Below, one piece after another: positions 7,940-16,620 of a DNA stretch of 37,984 bases (within the stretch, counting starts at the first letter, position 1; every line of letters begins with the position of its first letter). Below the pieces are notes generated by a model. The model searched no databases and was not told the DNA's origin. It saw only the letters and a list, made by a program, of their open reading frames with translations. Source of the stretch: CAZEQK01 sp964514395 (GTDB taxonomy: Bacteria; Bacillota; Bacilli; Tepidibacillales; Tepidibacillaceae); the NCBI GenBank assembly GCA_964514395.1, contig CAZEQK010000034.1, forward strand, positions 1-37,984, read 5' to 3'. A program made the translations under genes and the position numbers.

Positions 7940-8085
7940 CTCCTTCTCCCATCCAGACTTTAACTGTCGGTTTCGGAATTGCACCGAATCAGCCAGCTTT
8001 ATCTAAAATAAAGCTGGTTCGCGGACTACAAGCTACCTTGATTACCGCCGGTTGGGAATTTCACCCGACCCCGAAGGACTCTTAT
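7940..8085 (-). promoter_or_regulatory. FMN riboswitch (RFN element)
   Basis: The minus strand holds the conserved RFN segments in order: CCTTCGGGGTCGGGTGAAAT (from about 8078), CCAACCGGCGGT, AGTCCGCGA, CTGATTCGGTG, AATTCCGAAACCGACAG and AGTCTGGATGGGAGAAGG (ending near 7940). A variable stem of CCAGCTTTAT paired with ATAAAGCTGG sits in its usual place. FMN binding is expected to favour the downstream terminator and shut off ribD-ribE-ribBA-ribH. Confidence 0.95.
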
Positions 8086-8110
8086 TCTATATTGTTCATA
8101 TTTAATTTTG

Positions 8111-8160
8111 AGTCAATAATTATTATACACGAACGAAAACAAAATTTCCATTTAAAAATA
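8111..8160 (-). promoter_or_regulatory. Probable promoter region of the rib operon
   Basis: A minus-strand TATAAT (8122-8127) lies about 40 bases before the aptamer, but no good -35 is at the right distance. A TTGACT (8111-8116), nearer the aptamer, could pair with TATAGA at a 19-base spacing. The exact promoter is undecided. Confidence 0.35.
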
Positions 8161-8171
8161 TATTTAAGATA

Positions 8172-8212
8172 GGGGGAGAAACACAGAACCTCTCCCCTTA
8201 TTTTTTTATTTT
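8172..8212 (+). terminator. Orphan terminator-like hairpin upstream of the nitronate monooxygenase gene
   Basis: GGGGAGA (8173-8179) and TCTCCCC (8191-8197) form a stem with an 11-base loop, followed by TTATTTTTTTATTTT on the plus strand. No plus-strand gene lies upstream that it could end. It may stop antisense transcription from the rib leader or attenuate the gene at 8299. Confidence 0.55.
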
Positions 8213-8298
8213 AGCTTTTAATTTACATTGAAATTGTTAATAATATATAATTAATATAATTAGTGTATTAATATTCATATAAAAAAGGGGTCGATATT

Positions 8299-9375
8299 AT
8301 GAAATTACCTTCTCTATCTTTAGGAGAATTAGTTGCCTCTATACCAATTATTCAAGGAGGCATGGGCGTAGGAGTTTCAAGATCAAGATTAGCATCAGCT
8401 GTTGCAAATGAAGGAGGTATTGGAGTAATATCTGGAGTTCAAATAGGCTTCAATGAACCTGACTTCGAATCAAATAATTTAGCTGCTAACTTGAGAGCGT
8501 TGCGTAAGGAAATAAGAAAAGCAAAGGAATTAAGTCCAAAAGGAATTATCGGAGTTAATTTTTTAGTTGCAATGAACCACTATAAAGAAATGGTTGTTAC
8601 TGCGGTTGAGGAAAAAATTGACTTAATCATTTCTGGTGCAGGCTTACCTAAGGAATTACCCGATATTGTGAAAGGAACAAAAACTAAAATAGCTCCCATT
8701 GTTTCTTCTGGTAAAGCAGCAAACTTAATTACAAAATTATGGGACAGGAAGTATAACTATGTACCAGATTTAGTCATAGTTGAGGGCCCAGATGCTGGGG
8801 GGCATTTAGGATTTTCTTTAGAGCAATTAACTTCTTTTCCAAAAATTGAACTATCTGAAATATTGAAAGATGTAAAGGAAGCCTTAAGCTCATTTCAGGA
8901 GAAGTACAAAAAAATAATTCCAATTATTGTAGCAGGTGGGATATTTGATGGTTTTGATATAGCTAAGTATTTGAAATTAGGTGCATCAGGTGTACAAATG
9001 GGCACAAGATTTGTAACAACTGAAGAATGTGATGCGGATGAAAGCTTCAAAATGGCTTACTTGAACTCGAAAGAAGAAGATATTCAGTTTGTAAAAAGTC
9101 CAGTTGGTTTACCTGGAAGAGCAATTATCAACGAATTTATGAAAAAGGTAGAATTAGGAAATGTGCCTGTGAAAAAATGTTATGATTGCTTAATACCATG
9201 TAATCCAAAAACTACACCTTATTGCATATCAAAAGCACTTATCGAAGCGGTAAAAGGTAAAATAAACGATGGGCTAATTTTTTCAGGAAGTAACTCACAC
9301 AGACTAAAAGAAATTGTACCTGTCAAACAGCTTATTCAACAATTATTAAACGAAGCAGAAACAGAATTTGCTTAA
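8299..9375 (+). CDS. Nitronate monooxygenase-like FMN flavoprotein (2-nitropropane dioxygenase / FabK superfamily)
   Basis: The protein is a TIM-barrel FMN enzyme. It begins with PIIQGGMGVGVS, has GAGLP near residue 114, the family GPDAGGHLG motif with the likely catalytic His169, the phosphate-binding IIVAGGIFDG segment and GVQMGTRFVTTEEC. The 358 residues fit the family. A C-terminal Cys cluster C294-x2-C297-x3-C301-x7-C309 is not part of the barrel core. Family members oxidise nitronates or act as enoyl-ACP reductases; the sequence does not decide between these. The gene is monocistronic, with an AGGGG-type ribosome binding site and a terminator downstream. Confidence 0.8.
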   Translation: MKLPSLSLGELVASIPIIQGGMGVGVSRSRLASAVANEGGIGVISGVQIGFNEPDFESNNLAANLRALRKEIRKAKELSPKGIIGVNFLVAMNHYKEMVVTAVEEKIDLIISGAGLPKELPDIVKGTKTKIAPIVSSGKAANLITKLWDRKYNYVPDLVIVEGPDAGGHLGFSLEQLTSFPKIELSEILKDVKEALSSFQEKYKKIIPIIVAGGIFDGFDIAKYLKLGASGVQMGTRFVTTEECDADESFKMAYLNSKEEDIQFVKSPVGLPGRAIINEFMKKVELGNVPVKKCYDCLIPCNPKTTPYCISKALIEAVKGKINDGLIFSGSNSHRLKEIVPVKQLIQQLLNEAETEFA

Positions 9376-9405
9376 AACATTTTGCTGGGTTAAATAACAA
9401 CAATG

Positions 9406-9434
9406 AAAAAGCTCTCACCATGGTGGGAGCTTTT
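9406..9434. terminator. Bidirectional terminator between the flavoprotein gene and icmF
   Basis: AAAGCTCTCACC, loop, GGTGGGAGCTTT around a central CCATGG. The stem has a U-G pair on the plus strand and a mismatch on the minus strand. Short T runs follow on both strands, so it can end both convergent transcription units. Confidence 0.75.
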
Positions 9435-9450
9435 ACTATTACTACATATT

Positions 9451-12400
9451 CTACATATTCCTGCGGTACTGACCACCAACTTCATATAGAGCATTGGTTA
9501 TTTGACCTAAAGAGGCGACTCGAACGGTATTCATCAGCTCTGCAAAGATGTTACCTCCACTGATTGCCACTTCCTTCAGTCGCTTTAAGGCGATTTCAGC
9601 ATCATTACGATGCTTTTCTTGAAAGTCCCTTAAATTCTTAATTTGCATCTCTTTCTCTTCCTTGGTTGCCCTTGCAAGCTCGATTGTTTCCATTCCATCG
9701 TTCCCTTCATCCGCCTTTGGATTCAGGAATGTATTAACCCCAATGATTGGAAGCTCCCCAGAATGTTTTTTATGTTCATATAGCATCGATTCTTCTTGAA
9801 TTTTGCTACGTTGATAGACGGTTTCCATTGCACCTAATACACCACCACGACTACTTAATCTTTCAAATTCCTTCATGACAGCTTCTTCTACTAAATCGGT
9901 CAACTCGTCCATGATAAAAGAACCCTGAATGGAATTTTCATTTTTGGCTAATCCTAATTCTTTTGAAATAATAAGCTGAATGGCCATTGCTCTGCGAACT
10001 GAATGTTCAGTTGGTGTCGTAATTGCTTCATCATAGGCATTAGTATGAAGTGAGTTACAATTATCATACAAAGCCATTAATGCCTGTAATGTCGTTCTAA
10101 TATCATTAAAGTCAATCTCCATAGCATGTAGTGAACGACCAGAGGTCTGAATATGATATTTCAATTTTTGCGAGCGTTCATTCGCTCCATATTTATATCT
10201 CATCACAACAGACCATATGCGTCTTGCTACTCTTCCAAGTACTGAATATTCTGCATCTAAACCATTACTAAAGAAGAAGGATAGATTAGGGGCAAAATCA
10301 TCGATTTTCATCCCGCGGCTTAAATAATATTCCACATAAGTGAAGCCATTGGCTAAGGTGAAGGCTAGCTGGGTAATCGGATTTGCTCCTGCCTCAGCAA
10401 TATGATAGCCACTGATGCTAACAGAATAATAATTTCTAACCTTTTTATCGATAAAGTATTGCTGAATATCTCCCATCATTCTCAAAGCAAATTCAGTAGA
10501 GAAGATACAAGTGTTCTGTCCTTGATCCTCCTTTAGAATATCTGCTTGAACGGTACCACGAACGGTCTGTAGAGTATCATCTTTTATTTCTTGTAGCTCC
10601 TGTTCATTAGGTTCACGATTGTTTATCTCTTTGAACTTTTTAATTTGCTGATCGATGGCGGTATTCATATACATGGCTAACATAATAGGTGCAGGGCCAT
10701 TAATTGTCATCGATACACTTGTATTTGGTGAACATAAATCAAAGCCTGCATATAATTTTTTTATATCCTCTAGTGTAGCAATGCTAACACCACTTTCGCC
10801 AACCTTACCGTAAATATCTGGACGATAATCAGGATCTTCACCATATAGAGTAACACTATCAAAAGCAGTACTTAACCGTTTTGCATGGTCATCCTTCGAT
10901 AAATAGTGGAATCTACGATTTGTTCTTTCTGGTGATCCTTCTCCTGCAAATTGACGTTTAGGGTCTTCTTCCTTTCTCTTAAATGGAAAAACACCAGCAG
11001 TATATGGAAAAGCTCCAGGTACATTTTCCTTCATACACCATTTAATGATTTCTCCCCAGTCTTCATACTTTGGTAAAGCAATTTTTGGAATTCTAGTTCC
11101 CGATAAGGTTACTGTATATAATTCGTTTACTAATTCCTTATCTCTTATTTTTACAATATACTTATCCCTACTATAATTTTCCTTCAGAGTAGGCCAATAA
11201 TCCAATTTTTTCTTTGTATCCTGGTGTAACATACCCTCTAATTCTTCTATCTCACTTTTTATAGACATTATCGATGGATGATCAGCCCCATATTTATCCG
11301 CCAGAATGTCTACCGTACCATTTAATTGATATAGCTTACGTACTAATTTCACTTGCTCTTCAGTAAGATGACGATAACCCTTTAACGTATTGGCTATCTC
11401 ATAAAGGTACTGCTCTTTTTCTGGTGGGATGATTTGAGTTTTTTTGCTTTCCTTTAAATGTACATAGAATTGAGGTTCCCAGGTTGTATTCTTTATATCT
11501 CTAATTTTATCTAATAAAGCACCATAGAAATGGTTTGTTCCTTCATCATTAAATTGACTTGCAATCGTTCCGTAGATTGGTAATGCATCATTATCAAGCT
11601 CAAACAGATTGTGATTACGTCGATATTGTTTTCTAACATCTCTTAATGCGTCTTCCGATCCCTTTCGATCAAATTTATTGATTACGATAAAATCAGCAAA
11701 ATCAAGCATATCAATTTTTTCAAGTTGAGTAGGCGCACCAAATTCACTAGTCATCACATATAGGGAAATATCAACGATGTCTACAATTCTTTTATCACCC
11801 TGACCGATACCACTTGTTTCTATAATAATCAGATCGTATTCAGCAGCTCTAACGACATCGATAGCTTCTGTAATCGCAAGACTTAATTCCGATTGGGACT
11901 CCCTTGTTGCTAAGCTTCGCATATAAACATTTTCTCTATTTATTGCGTTCATCCGTATTCTGTCACCTAATAGAGCTCCACCCGTTTTCTTTTTTGAAGG
12001 GTCAACGGAAAGAATCGCAACATGCATATCAGGGAAGTCATTGATAAAACGTCGAACCAATTCATCTGTTAAAGAGCTTTTCCCCGCTCCTCCAGTACCT
12101 GTTATTCCAATGATGGGGGGAGCACTTTTAACCTGCGTTAACTCTCCCTTTATCTCCAAATATGCCTTATTTTCTTTATTTAAGGTTGTCCCTTCTTCTG
12201 CATAAGTAATTAACCTTGCTATATCTAGATGGGTTTTTTCTTTCAACTTATTGACGTATATATCAATTGGTTTATCTGTAAGAGAGTAATCTGATTCTCT
12301 TACCATCATATTAATAATACCTTGTAAACCAATTTTCCTCCCGTCTTCAGGAGAAAATATTTTTTTAATTCCATATTCTTCCAGTTCTTTAATTTCACTG

Positions 12401-12717
12401 GAGACGATAACACCACCGCCACCACCAAATATTTTAATATGTCCTGCTCCTCTTTCCTGAAGCATATCATATATATATTTAAAGTATTCCATATGACCAC
12501 CTTGATAAGAGCTTAGAGCAATCCCTTGAACATCTTCATCAATGGCTGCATCTACTACCTCTTTCGAAGAGCGGTTGTGACCTAAATGAATCACCTCTAC
12601 TCCTGATTGCTGCAATAAACGCCTAAAGATATTAATTGATGCATCATGACCATCAAATAAACTTGATGCGGTAACAAAACGAACCTTATTTTTAGGCTTA
12701 TAAATTTCTGTTTCCAT
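9451..12717 (-). CDS. icmF: Fused isobutyryl-CoA mutase (IcmF), adenosylcobalamin-dependent
   Basis: This 1088-residue protein has the IcmF order of domains. The N-terminal cobalamin-binding domain (about 1-140) has DGHD at 22-25, with the His that ligates cobalt. The middle MeaB-like G domain (about 200-450) has the P-loop GTGGAGKS (207-214), ETSGIGQGD (300-308) and NKFD (347-350). The C-terminal part (about 520-1088) is the mutase substrate domain with YTAGVFPFKR, SPNTSVSMTINGPAP and ISGYHIAEAGANP. IcmF interconverts isobutyryl-CoA and n-butyryl-CoA, and some members act on isovaleryl/pivalyl-CoA; the fused GTPase gates cofactor loading. It is 46 bases after an acyl-CoA dehydrogenase gene, at the end of the catabolic block. 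Which acyl-CoA is the true substrate cannot be read here. Confidence 0.95.
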   Translation of the reverse strand: METEIYKPKNKVRFVTASSLFDGHDASINIFRRLLQQSGVEVIHLGHNRSSKEVVDAAIDEDVQGIALSSYQGGHMEYFKYIYDMLQERGAGHIKIFGGGGGVIVSSEIKELEEYGIKKIFSPEDGRKIGLQGIINMMVRESDYSLTDKPIDIYVNKLKEKTHLDIARLITYAEEGTTLNKENKAYLEIKGELTQVKSAPPIIGITGTGGAGKSSLTDELVRRFINDFPDMHVAILSVDPSKKKTGGALLGDRIRMNAINRENVYMRSLATRESQSELSLAITEAIDVVRAAEYDLIIIETSGIGQGDKRIVDIVDISLYVMTSEFGAPTQLEKIDMLDFADFIVINKFDRKGSEDALRDVRKQYRRNHNLFELDNDALPIYGTIASQFNDEGTNHFYGALLDKIRDIKNTTWEPQFYVHLKESKKTQIIPPEKEQYLYEIANTLKGYRHLTEEQVKLVRKLYQLNGTVDILADKYGADHPSIMSIKSEIEELEGMLHQDTKKKLDYWPTLKENYSRDKYIVKIRDKELVNELYTVTLSGTRIPKIALPKYEDWGEIIKWCMKENVPGAFPYTAGVFPFKRKEEDPKRQFAGEGSPERTNRRFHYLSKDDHAKRLSTAFDSVTLYGEDPDYRPDIYGKVGESGVSIATLEDIKKLYAGFDLCSPNTSVSMTINGPAPIMLAMYMNTAIDQQIKKFKEINNREPNEQELQEIKDDTLQTVRGTVQADILKEDQGQNTCIFSTEFALRMMGDIQQYFIDKKVRNYYSVSISGYHIAEAGANPITQLAFTLANGFTYVEYYLSRGMKIDDFAPNLSFFFSNGLDAEYSVLGRVARRIWSVVMRYKYGANERSQKLKYHIQTSGRSLHAMEIDFNDIRTTLQALMALYDNCNSLHTNAYDEAITTPTEHSVRRAMAIQLIISKELGLAKNENSIQGSFIMDELTDLVEEAVMKEFERLSSRGGVLGAMETVYQRSKIQEESMLYEHKKHSGELPIIGVNTFLNPKADEGNDGMETIELARATKEEKEMQIKNLRDFQEKHRNDAEIALKRLKEVAISGGNIFAELMNTVRVASLGQITNALYEVGGQYRRNM

Positions 12718-12763
12718 ATATACACTCCTCTTACGCTTACGTTTTAAACAAGCTGTTCTATCT

Positions 12764-13906
12764 TTAATCCTTTAATAAATAATTGGCAATAACAATTCTT
12801 TGTATTTCATTCGTTCCTTCATAAATTTGAGTGATTTTAGCATCCCTCATCATTCTTTCTACAGGGTACTCCCTCGTATAACCGTATCCACCAAATACCT
12901 GTACGGCTTCTGTTGTAACTTCCATGGCAATATCACCTGCCATTAATTTAGCCATAGCAGAATATTTCCCATATGGTAAACCATTATCCTCTAGCCATGC
13001 TGCTTGATAGGTCAACAATCTAGCTGATTCAATTTTTGCTGCCATATCTGCTAATTTAAATTGGATTGCTTGTTGCTTTGCAATTGGTTTGCCAAATTGA
13101 GTTCTTTCCTTTGCATAGCTAATCGCTTCATCTAAAGCCCCTTGTGCAATTCCAACAGCCTGAGCAGCTATTCCATTTCTACCGCCATCAAGGGTCATCA
13201 TTGCAATTTTAAATCCATCCCCTTCTGCTCCTAAAAGATTTTCCTCAGGAACACGAACCTGATCAAAGCGTAATTCTAAGGTTGTCGATGCGCGGATTCC
13301 TAATTTCTTTTCCTTTTTACCAAAGGTGAAGCCTTCCATTCCTTTTTCAACGATAAAAGCACTTATTCCCTTATGCTTCTTCTCTGGATCAGTGGCTGCG
13401 AAAACGATATAGATATCAGCAACCTCTCCATTTGTAATAAATATTTTGCCGCCGTCAATAATGTAATCGCTACCATCTTTGACAGCCTTTGTTTTTATGC
13501 TACCTGCATCAGATCCAGCACTATTTTCTGTTAATCCGTATGCTCCTATTTTTGTGCCTTCTGCTAGAGGACGAAGATACTTCTGCTTTTGCTCTTCTGT
13601 TCCAAACTTATATAGCGGCCAGCTTGCTAAGGATACATGGGCAGATAGTGTAACACCTATGGATGCATCAACCCGAGATAGCTCTTCAACAGCGATTACA
13701 TAGCTTAAGAAATCAGCCTCTGCACCACCATATTTTTCAGACCAAGGAATACCAGTAATCCCTAACTCAGCCATTTTTTTGAATATTTCCATATCAAAAT
13801 ATTCATTCTCATCTCGTTCAGCAGCAGTTGGTCGTAATTCATTTTCTGCAAAGTCTCTTACCATTTTTCGGATCATTTCTTGTTCTTCACTTAACTGAAA
13901 ATTCAT
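12764..13906 (-). CDS. Acyl-CoA dehydrogenase, short-chain/branched-chain type
   Basis: This FAD enzyme introduces a double bond between C2 and C3 of an acyl-CoA and passes electrons to ETF. The 380 residues are the family norm. Visible are the N-terminal helix (NFQLSEEQEMIRKMVRDF), YGLTENSAGSDAGS and FITNG for FAD and substrate contact, and the C-terminal QVFGGYGYTREYPVERMMRD and QIYEGTNEIQR, the last containing the likely catalytic Glu of butyryl-CoA dehydrogenases. I chose the ATG at 13906 because GGGAGTG lies correctly in front of it; the longer frame from 13936 has no such site. Its position just before icmF suggests action on butyryl-, isobutyryl- or methylbutyryl-CoA. Confidence 0.9.
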   Translation of the reverse strand: MNFQLSEEQEMIRKMVRDFAENELRPTAAERDENEYFDMEIFKKMAELGITGIPWSEKYGGAEADFLSYVIAVEELSRVDASIGVTLSAHVSLASWPLYKFGTEEQKQKYLRPLAEGTKIGAYGLTENSAGSDAGSIKTKAVKDGSDYIIDGGKIFITNGEVADIYIVFAATDPEKKHKGISAFIVEKGMEGFTFGKKEKKLGIRASTTLELRFDQVRVPEENLLGAEGDGFKIAMMTLDGGRNGIAAQAVGIAQGALDEAISYAKERTQFGKPIAKQQAIQFKLADMAAKIESARLLTYQAAWLEDNGLPYGKYSAMAKLMAGDIAMEVTTEAVQVFGGYGYTREYPVERMMRDAKITQIYEGTNEIQRIVIANYLLKD

Positions 13907-13958
13907 CGTTTCACACTCCCATATTTTTATATTCAATATCTTATAGCTTGAAAATTAT

Positions 13959-14480
13959 TTATTTCTTTTCATCTTTTTCTATTGTAAATTGCCAAGCACA
14001 ATAGTAGTTTCCATCCGGCTCATCTGGTGGACAGCTTACTACCTCTGTTTTAATACGAGGGTCAATTGTCTTAGCAAAGCCTGTATATTCAACAATTCCT
14101 ACTGGCTTACATGGGAATGGCGGCATACCTTTTCTTTTTCTTGCTTGCTGCACCCTACATTCTGTCATTTTAAATAATAGTGTGTTCTCATTAACTCTTA
14201 TGGCTTCCTGTTTATTTACGACAGCATATAAGCGAAACTTAAGAGCCTCCTCTAATGCATCAATTCCACCATTTTCAGGTAGATTCAAGAATTTTTTAAT
14301 TCTTTTTGCTTCAATGGCAGTAAAACGGTCCCAAGCTTCGGTATCCTTCTCTATCGCTTCCTCCATTCCACGAGTTCCTTCAATTGCTTGAAACCAAAGT
14401 CCATCATGGGCTAACCATCTTTTACCAAAATCTTCAAGTAGATTTACTAATTGTTCCTTTGATAAATCCTTTATTTCCAT
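13959..14480 (-). CDS. DUF6125 / L-2-amino-thiazoline-4-carboxylate hydrolase-like protein
   Basis: The 173-residue soluble protein starts MEIKDLSKEQLVNLLEDF, with a helical N-terminal half containing WLAHDGLWFQ, and a C-terminal half with the Cys-rich pattern MTECRVQQARKRKG, FPCKPVG, VSCPPDEP and YYCAWQF. I recognise this as the DUF6125 family, related to the ATC hydrolase-like domain; the assignment is from memory of the pattern. No reaction is established that I can cite for it. The start at 14480 is chosen because GGGGAGTGGAG directly precedes it. It is the first gene of the sub-operon with the acyl-CoA dehydrogenase and icmF, preceded by a palindrome and a candidate promoter. Confidence 0.65.
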   Translation of the reverse strand: MEIKDLSKEQLVNLLEDFGKRWLAHDGLWFQAIEGTRGMEEAIEKDTEAWDRFTAIEAKRIKKFLNLPENGGIDALEEALKFRLYAVVNKQEAIRVNENTLLFKMTECRVQQARKRKGMPPFPCKPVGIVEYTGFAKTIDPRIKTEVVSCPPDEPDGNYYCAWQFTIEKDEKK

Positions 14481-14499
14481 TACTCCACTCCCCACCATT

Positions 14500-14525
14500 T
14501 TAACATTTTAACCATTAAATGTTAA
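14500..14525. promoter_or_regulatory. Perfect palindrome in the leader of the DUF6125-acd-icmF genes (operator candidate)
   Basis: TTAACATTT (14500-14508) and AAATGTTAA (14517-14525) form a perfect 9+8+9 inverted repeat. It lies between the candidate promoter (14608-14637) and the ribosome binding site of the gene starting at 14480. It may be a TetR- or GntR-type operator or a leader hairpin; no regulator gene is present in the window. Confidence 0.5.
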
Positions 14526-14607
14526 TCATTTACAAAAACATGGCCTCCCTTTTTAGTTAAAATGTTTTTTTCTTTTGAAAATATCCCAGATTCCTAATTT
14601 TCGTAAT

Positions 14608-14637
14608 TTTATAAAATAATTATATCAAATTTTTCAA
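14608..14637 (-). promoter_or_regulatory. Candidate internal promoter for DUF6125-acd-icmF
   Basis: On the minus strand TTGAAA (14632-14637), an 18-base spacer, then TATAAA (14608-14613). It lies in the 193-base gap between the PaaK-like gene and the DUF6125 gene, where no terminator is evident, so read-through from the liv genes is also possible. Confidence 0.45.
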
Positions 14638-14673
14638 AAACTTGTATCATCAACTAATGATTTGACAATTTTT

Positions 14674-15819
14674 TCACTCTCTTTTATCTAACAACTGACC
14701 TTCATCTCTCCGAATAGAGTCTAACGGTAGTATTTTTATTGCAGGATGAATCCTTATGATATTGGCTAATTTTTTTCTAATCATTTCTGTATCAAGTATT
14801 GACTCTGCTTCTATATAAATAGTGAAATGATCACGATCATTTTTACGTTCGACTACACATTGATAATAATGTATTTCCCGATTCTCTTCGATGATAGGTG
14901 CTAATTGCTTTAGATGGACAAACATACCCTTTACCTTTACACCATCACCCACCCTTCCCATGATTCCAGACAAATAAGTGGCTCCCTGATAAGCATGCAT
15001 CGTAGATAAATCCCCTGTACCAAAACGGATCAATGGATAGGTGGAATCAAAATGAGTAACTACTATCTCACCAATTTTCCCTTCCTCTACCTGCTGGCCT
15101 GTCGCTGGATCACAAATCTCAACGTATAGGTCTGATGCTACTTTTAAACCTCGATTTTGTCCATCTTCATAGGCGATACAGCCTACATCAGCAGTCCCAT
15201 AGCCTTCAGCTACATTTACTCCTTTAGATAGCAAGCTTTCTTTAAGGGAATCAGTTAATTTCTCAGCAGTGAAAAAGGCTTTCTCAAGCTGTAGCTCCTT
15301 GCCTATTCTATATCCTAGCTCTTCTCCTTTTTCTAACAGTATGTTTAAAAAGCTAGGCGTACCAACATAACCATTCACCTTAACATCCTTCATGATCTGA
15401 AGCTGTAGCTCTGTATTACCCACACCCGCAGGAACCACTGTGATCCCGAGCTTTATTAAAGCAGCATCAAACATAAATCCAGCGGGTGATAAATGATAAG
15501 AAAATGTATTCTGAACAATATCCCCTTCTCTAAAGCCTGCCTGGTACAGCGCTTCAGAAAATCGCCAGTAATCCCCTTCGTTTCCTTGGGGATCATAAAT
15601 TGGACCTGGAGACATAAAGATGCGCACTAGCTGCTGATGAGAATAAGTAGACAAATCACCAAATGGGGGAGTGTTTTTTTGGATTTCGATTAAATCTGTT
15701 TTTTTAAGCACAGGTATTTGATGAAATGCTTTATCCTGCACCCGTTCTCGCCAAAATGTGGATTTATGGCCACTACTTTCCATGAATTGCCTTAGTTTTC
15801 TCTCTATCAAGATAACCAC
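14674..15819 (-). CDS. PaaK-like (phenylacetate-CoA ligase family) adenylate-forming protein
   Basis: The 381-residue protein aligns in pattern with phenylacetate-CoA ligases: SYHLSPAGFMFDAAL, ITVVPAGVGNTE, GYVGTPSFL, the adenylation motif AEGYGTADVG, and a C-terminal LIRFGTGDLS followed by a small lid domain. It is shorter than PaaK (about 430), and the Ser/Thr/Gly-rich ATP-binding loop expected near residue 90 is replaced by FMSPGPIYDPQG. The predicted role is to activate a carboxylate imported by the neighbouring ABC system. The start is GTG at 15819; a TTG at 15810 that overlaps the livF stop as TTGA is also well placed. Last gene of the liv cluster. Confidence 0.75.
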   Translation of the reverse strand: MVILIERKLRQFMESSGHKSTFWRERVQDKAFHQIPVLKKTDLIEIQKNTPPFGDLSTYSHQQLVRIFMSPGPIYDPQGNEGDYWRFSEALYQAGFREGDIVQNTFSYHLSPAGFMFDAALIKLGITVVPAGVGNTELQLQIMKDVKVNGYVGTPSFLNILLEKGEELGYRIGKELQLEKAFFTAEKLTDSLKESLLSKGVNVAEGYGTADVGCIAYEDGQNRGLKVASDLYVEICDPATGQQVEEGKIGEIVVTHFDSTYPLIRFGTGDLSTMHAYQGATYLSGIMGRVGDGVKVKGMFVHLKQLAPIIEENREIHYYQCVVERKNDRDHFTIYIEAESILDTEMIRKKLANIIRIHPAIKILPLDSIRRDEGQLLDKRE

Positions 15820-16598
15820 CTCTTTCTCCTCTTATAGTGCTTTACATCTCGATAATTCTTTTTACCAAGATCGCTTAAACCGAGATAGAATTCTCTAACA
15901 TCTTGATTTGCAATTAATGTATCCACTTCTCCTTCTAAGACGATTTTTCCATTTTCCATGATATAACCATAATCTGCGATAGATAGGGCAATATTTGCAT
16001 TTTGCTCTACGATTAAAATTGTGGTCCCCGCTTCTTTATTAATCTGTTTTATAATAGAAAAAATTTCTCTTACCAATAAAGGTGCTAACCCTAGTGATGG
16101 CTCATCTAGAAGCATGACTTTAGGCTTTGCCATCAATGCTCTTCCAATTGCTAGCATCTGCTGTTCACCACCACTTAAATAGCCTGCAATTTTATTCTTA
16201 AGCATCTCTAGTTTTGGGAAATATTTATATACCACATCAATATCTTGTTTTAAATTCTTTCGATCCTCCCTCGTATGAGCTCCTGCTATCAGGTTTTCCT
16301 CAACCGTCAAATGTTCGAATACCCTTCTTCCCTCCATTACTTGAAAGATACCTTTTTTTACGATATTCTCAGGGGAAATACCATCAATTTTTTCTCCTTC
16401 AAATTCGATATAGCCATCTGTTACTTGACCATTTTCACTTTTTAACAGACCAGATATTGCCCTAAGTGTCGTTGTCTTCCCTGCTCCATTACTTCCTAGC
16501 AATGCTACAATATTTCCATTTGGTACTTTTAATGACATTCCTTTTAATACTAAAATAACTTTGTCATACATCACTTCCACATTATTTAATTGAAGCAT
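15807..16598 (-). CDS. livF: Branched-chain amino acid-type ABC transporter ATP-binding protein LivF
   Basis: This 263-residue ATPase of the LIV/HAAT importer has Walker A GSNGAGKTT near residues 35-43, the signature LSGGEQQM near 138-145, Walker B VMLLDEPSLGLAP and the switch His replaced in the usual LivF manner by VEQN (LivF, not LivG, has VEQNA). It has a basic tail (KHYKRRKRWLS). I chose the ATG at 16598 because GGAAAGGAGTG precedes it; the upstream extension overlaps a strong hairpin. It follows the gene for the binding protein and overlaps the PaaK-like gene. Confidence 0.92.
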   Translation of the reverse strand: MLQLNNVEVMYDKVILVLKGMSLKVPNGNIVALLGSNGAGKTTTLRAISGLLKSENGQVTDGYIEFEGEKIDGISPENIVKKGIFQVMEGRRVFEHLTVEENLIAGAHTREDRKNLKQDIDVVYKYFPKLEMLKNKIAGYLSGGEQQMLAIGRALMAKPKVMLLDEPSLGLAPLLVREIFSIIKQINKEAGTTILIVEQNANIALSIADYGYIMENGKIVLEGEVDTLIANQDVREFYLGLSDLGKKNYRDVKHYKRRKRWLS

Positions 16599-16620
16599 GA
16601 TAACACTCCTTTCCTTTAGG

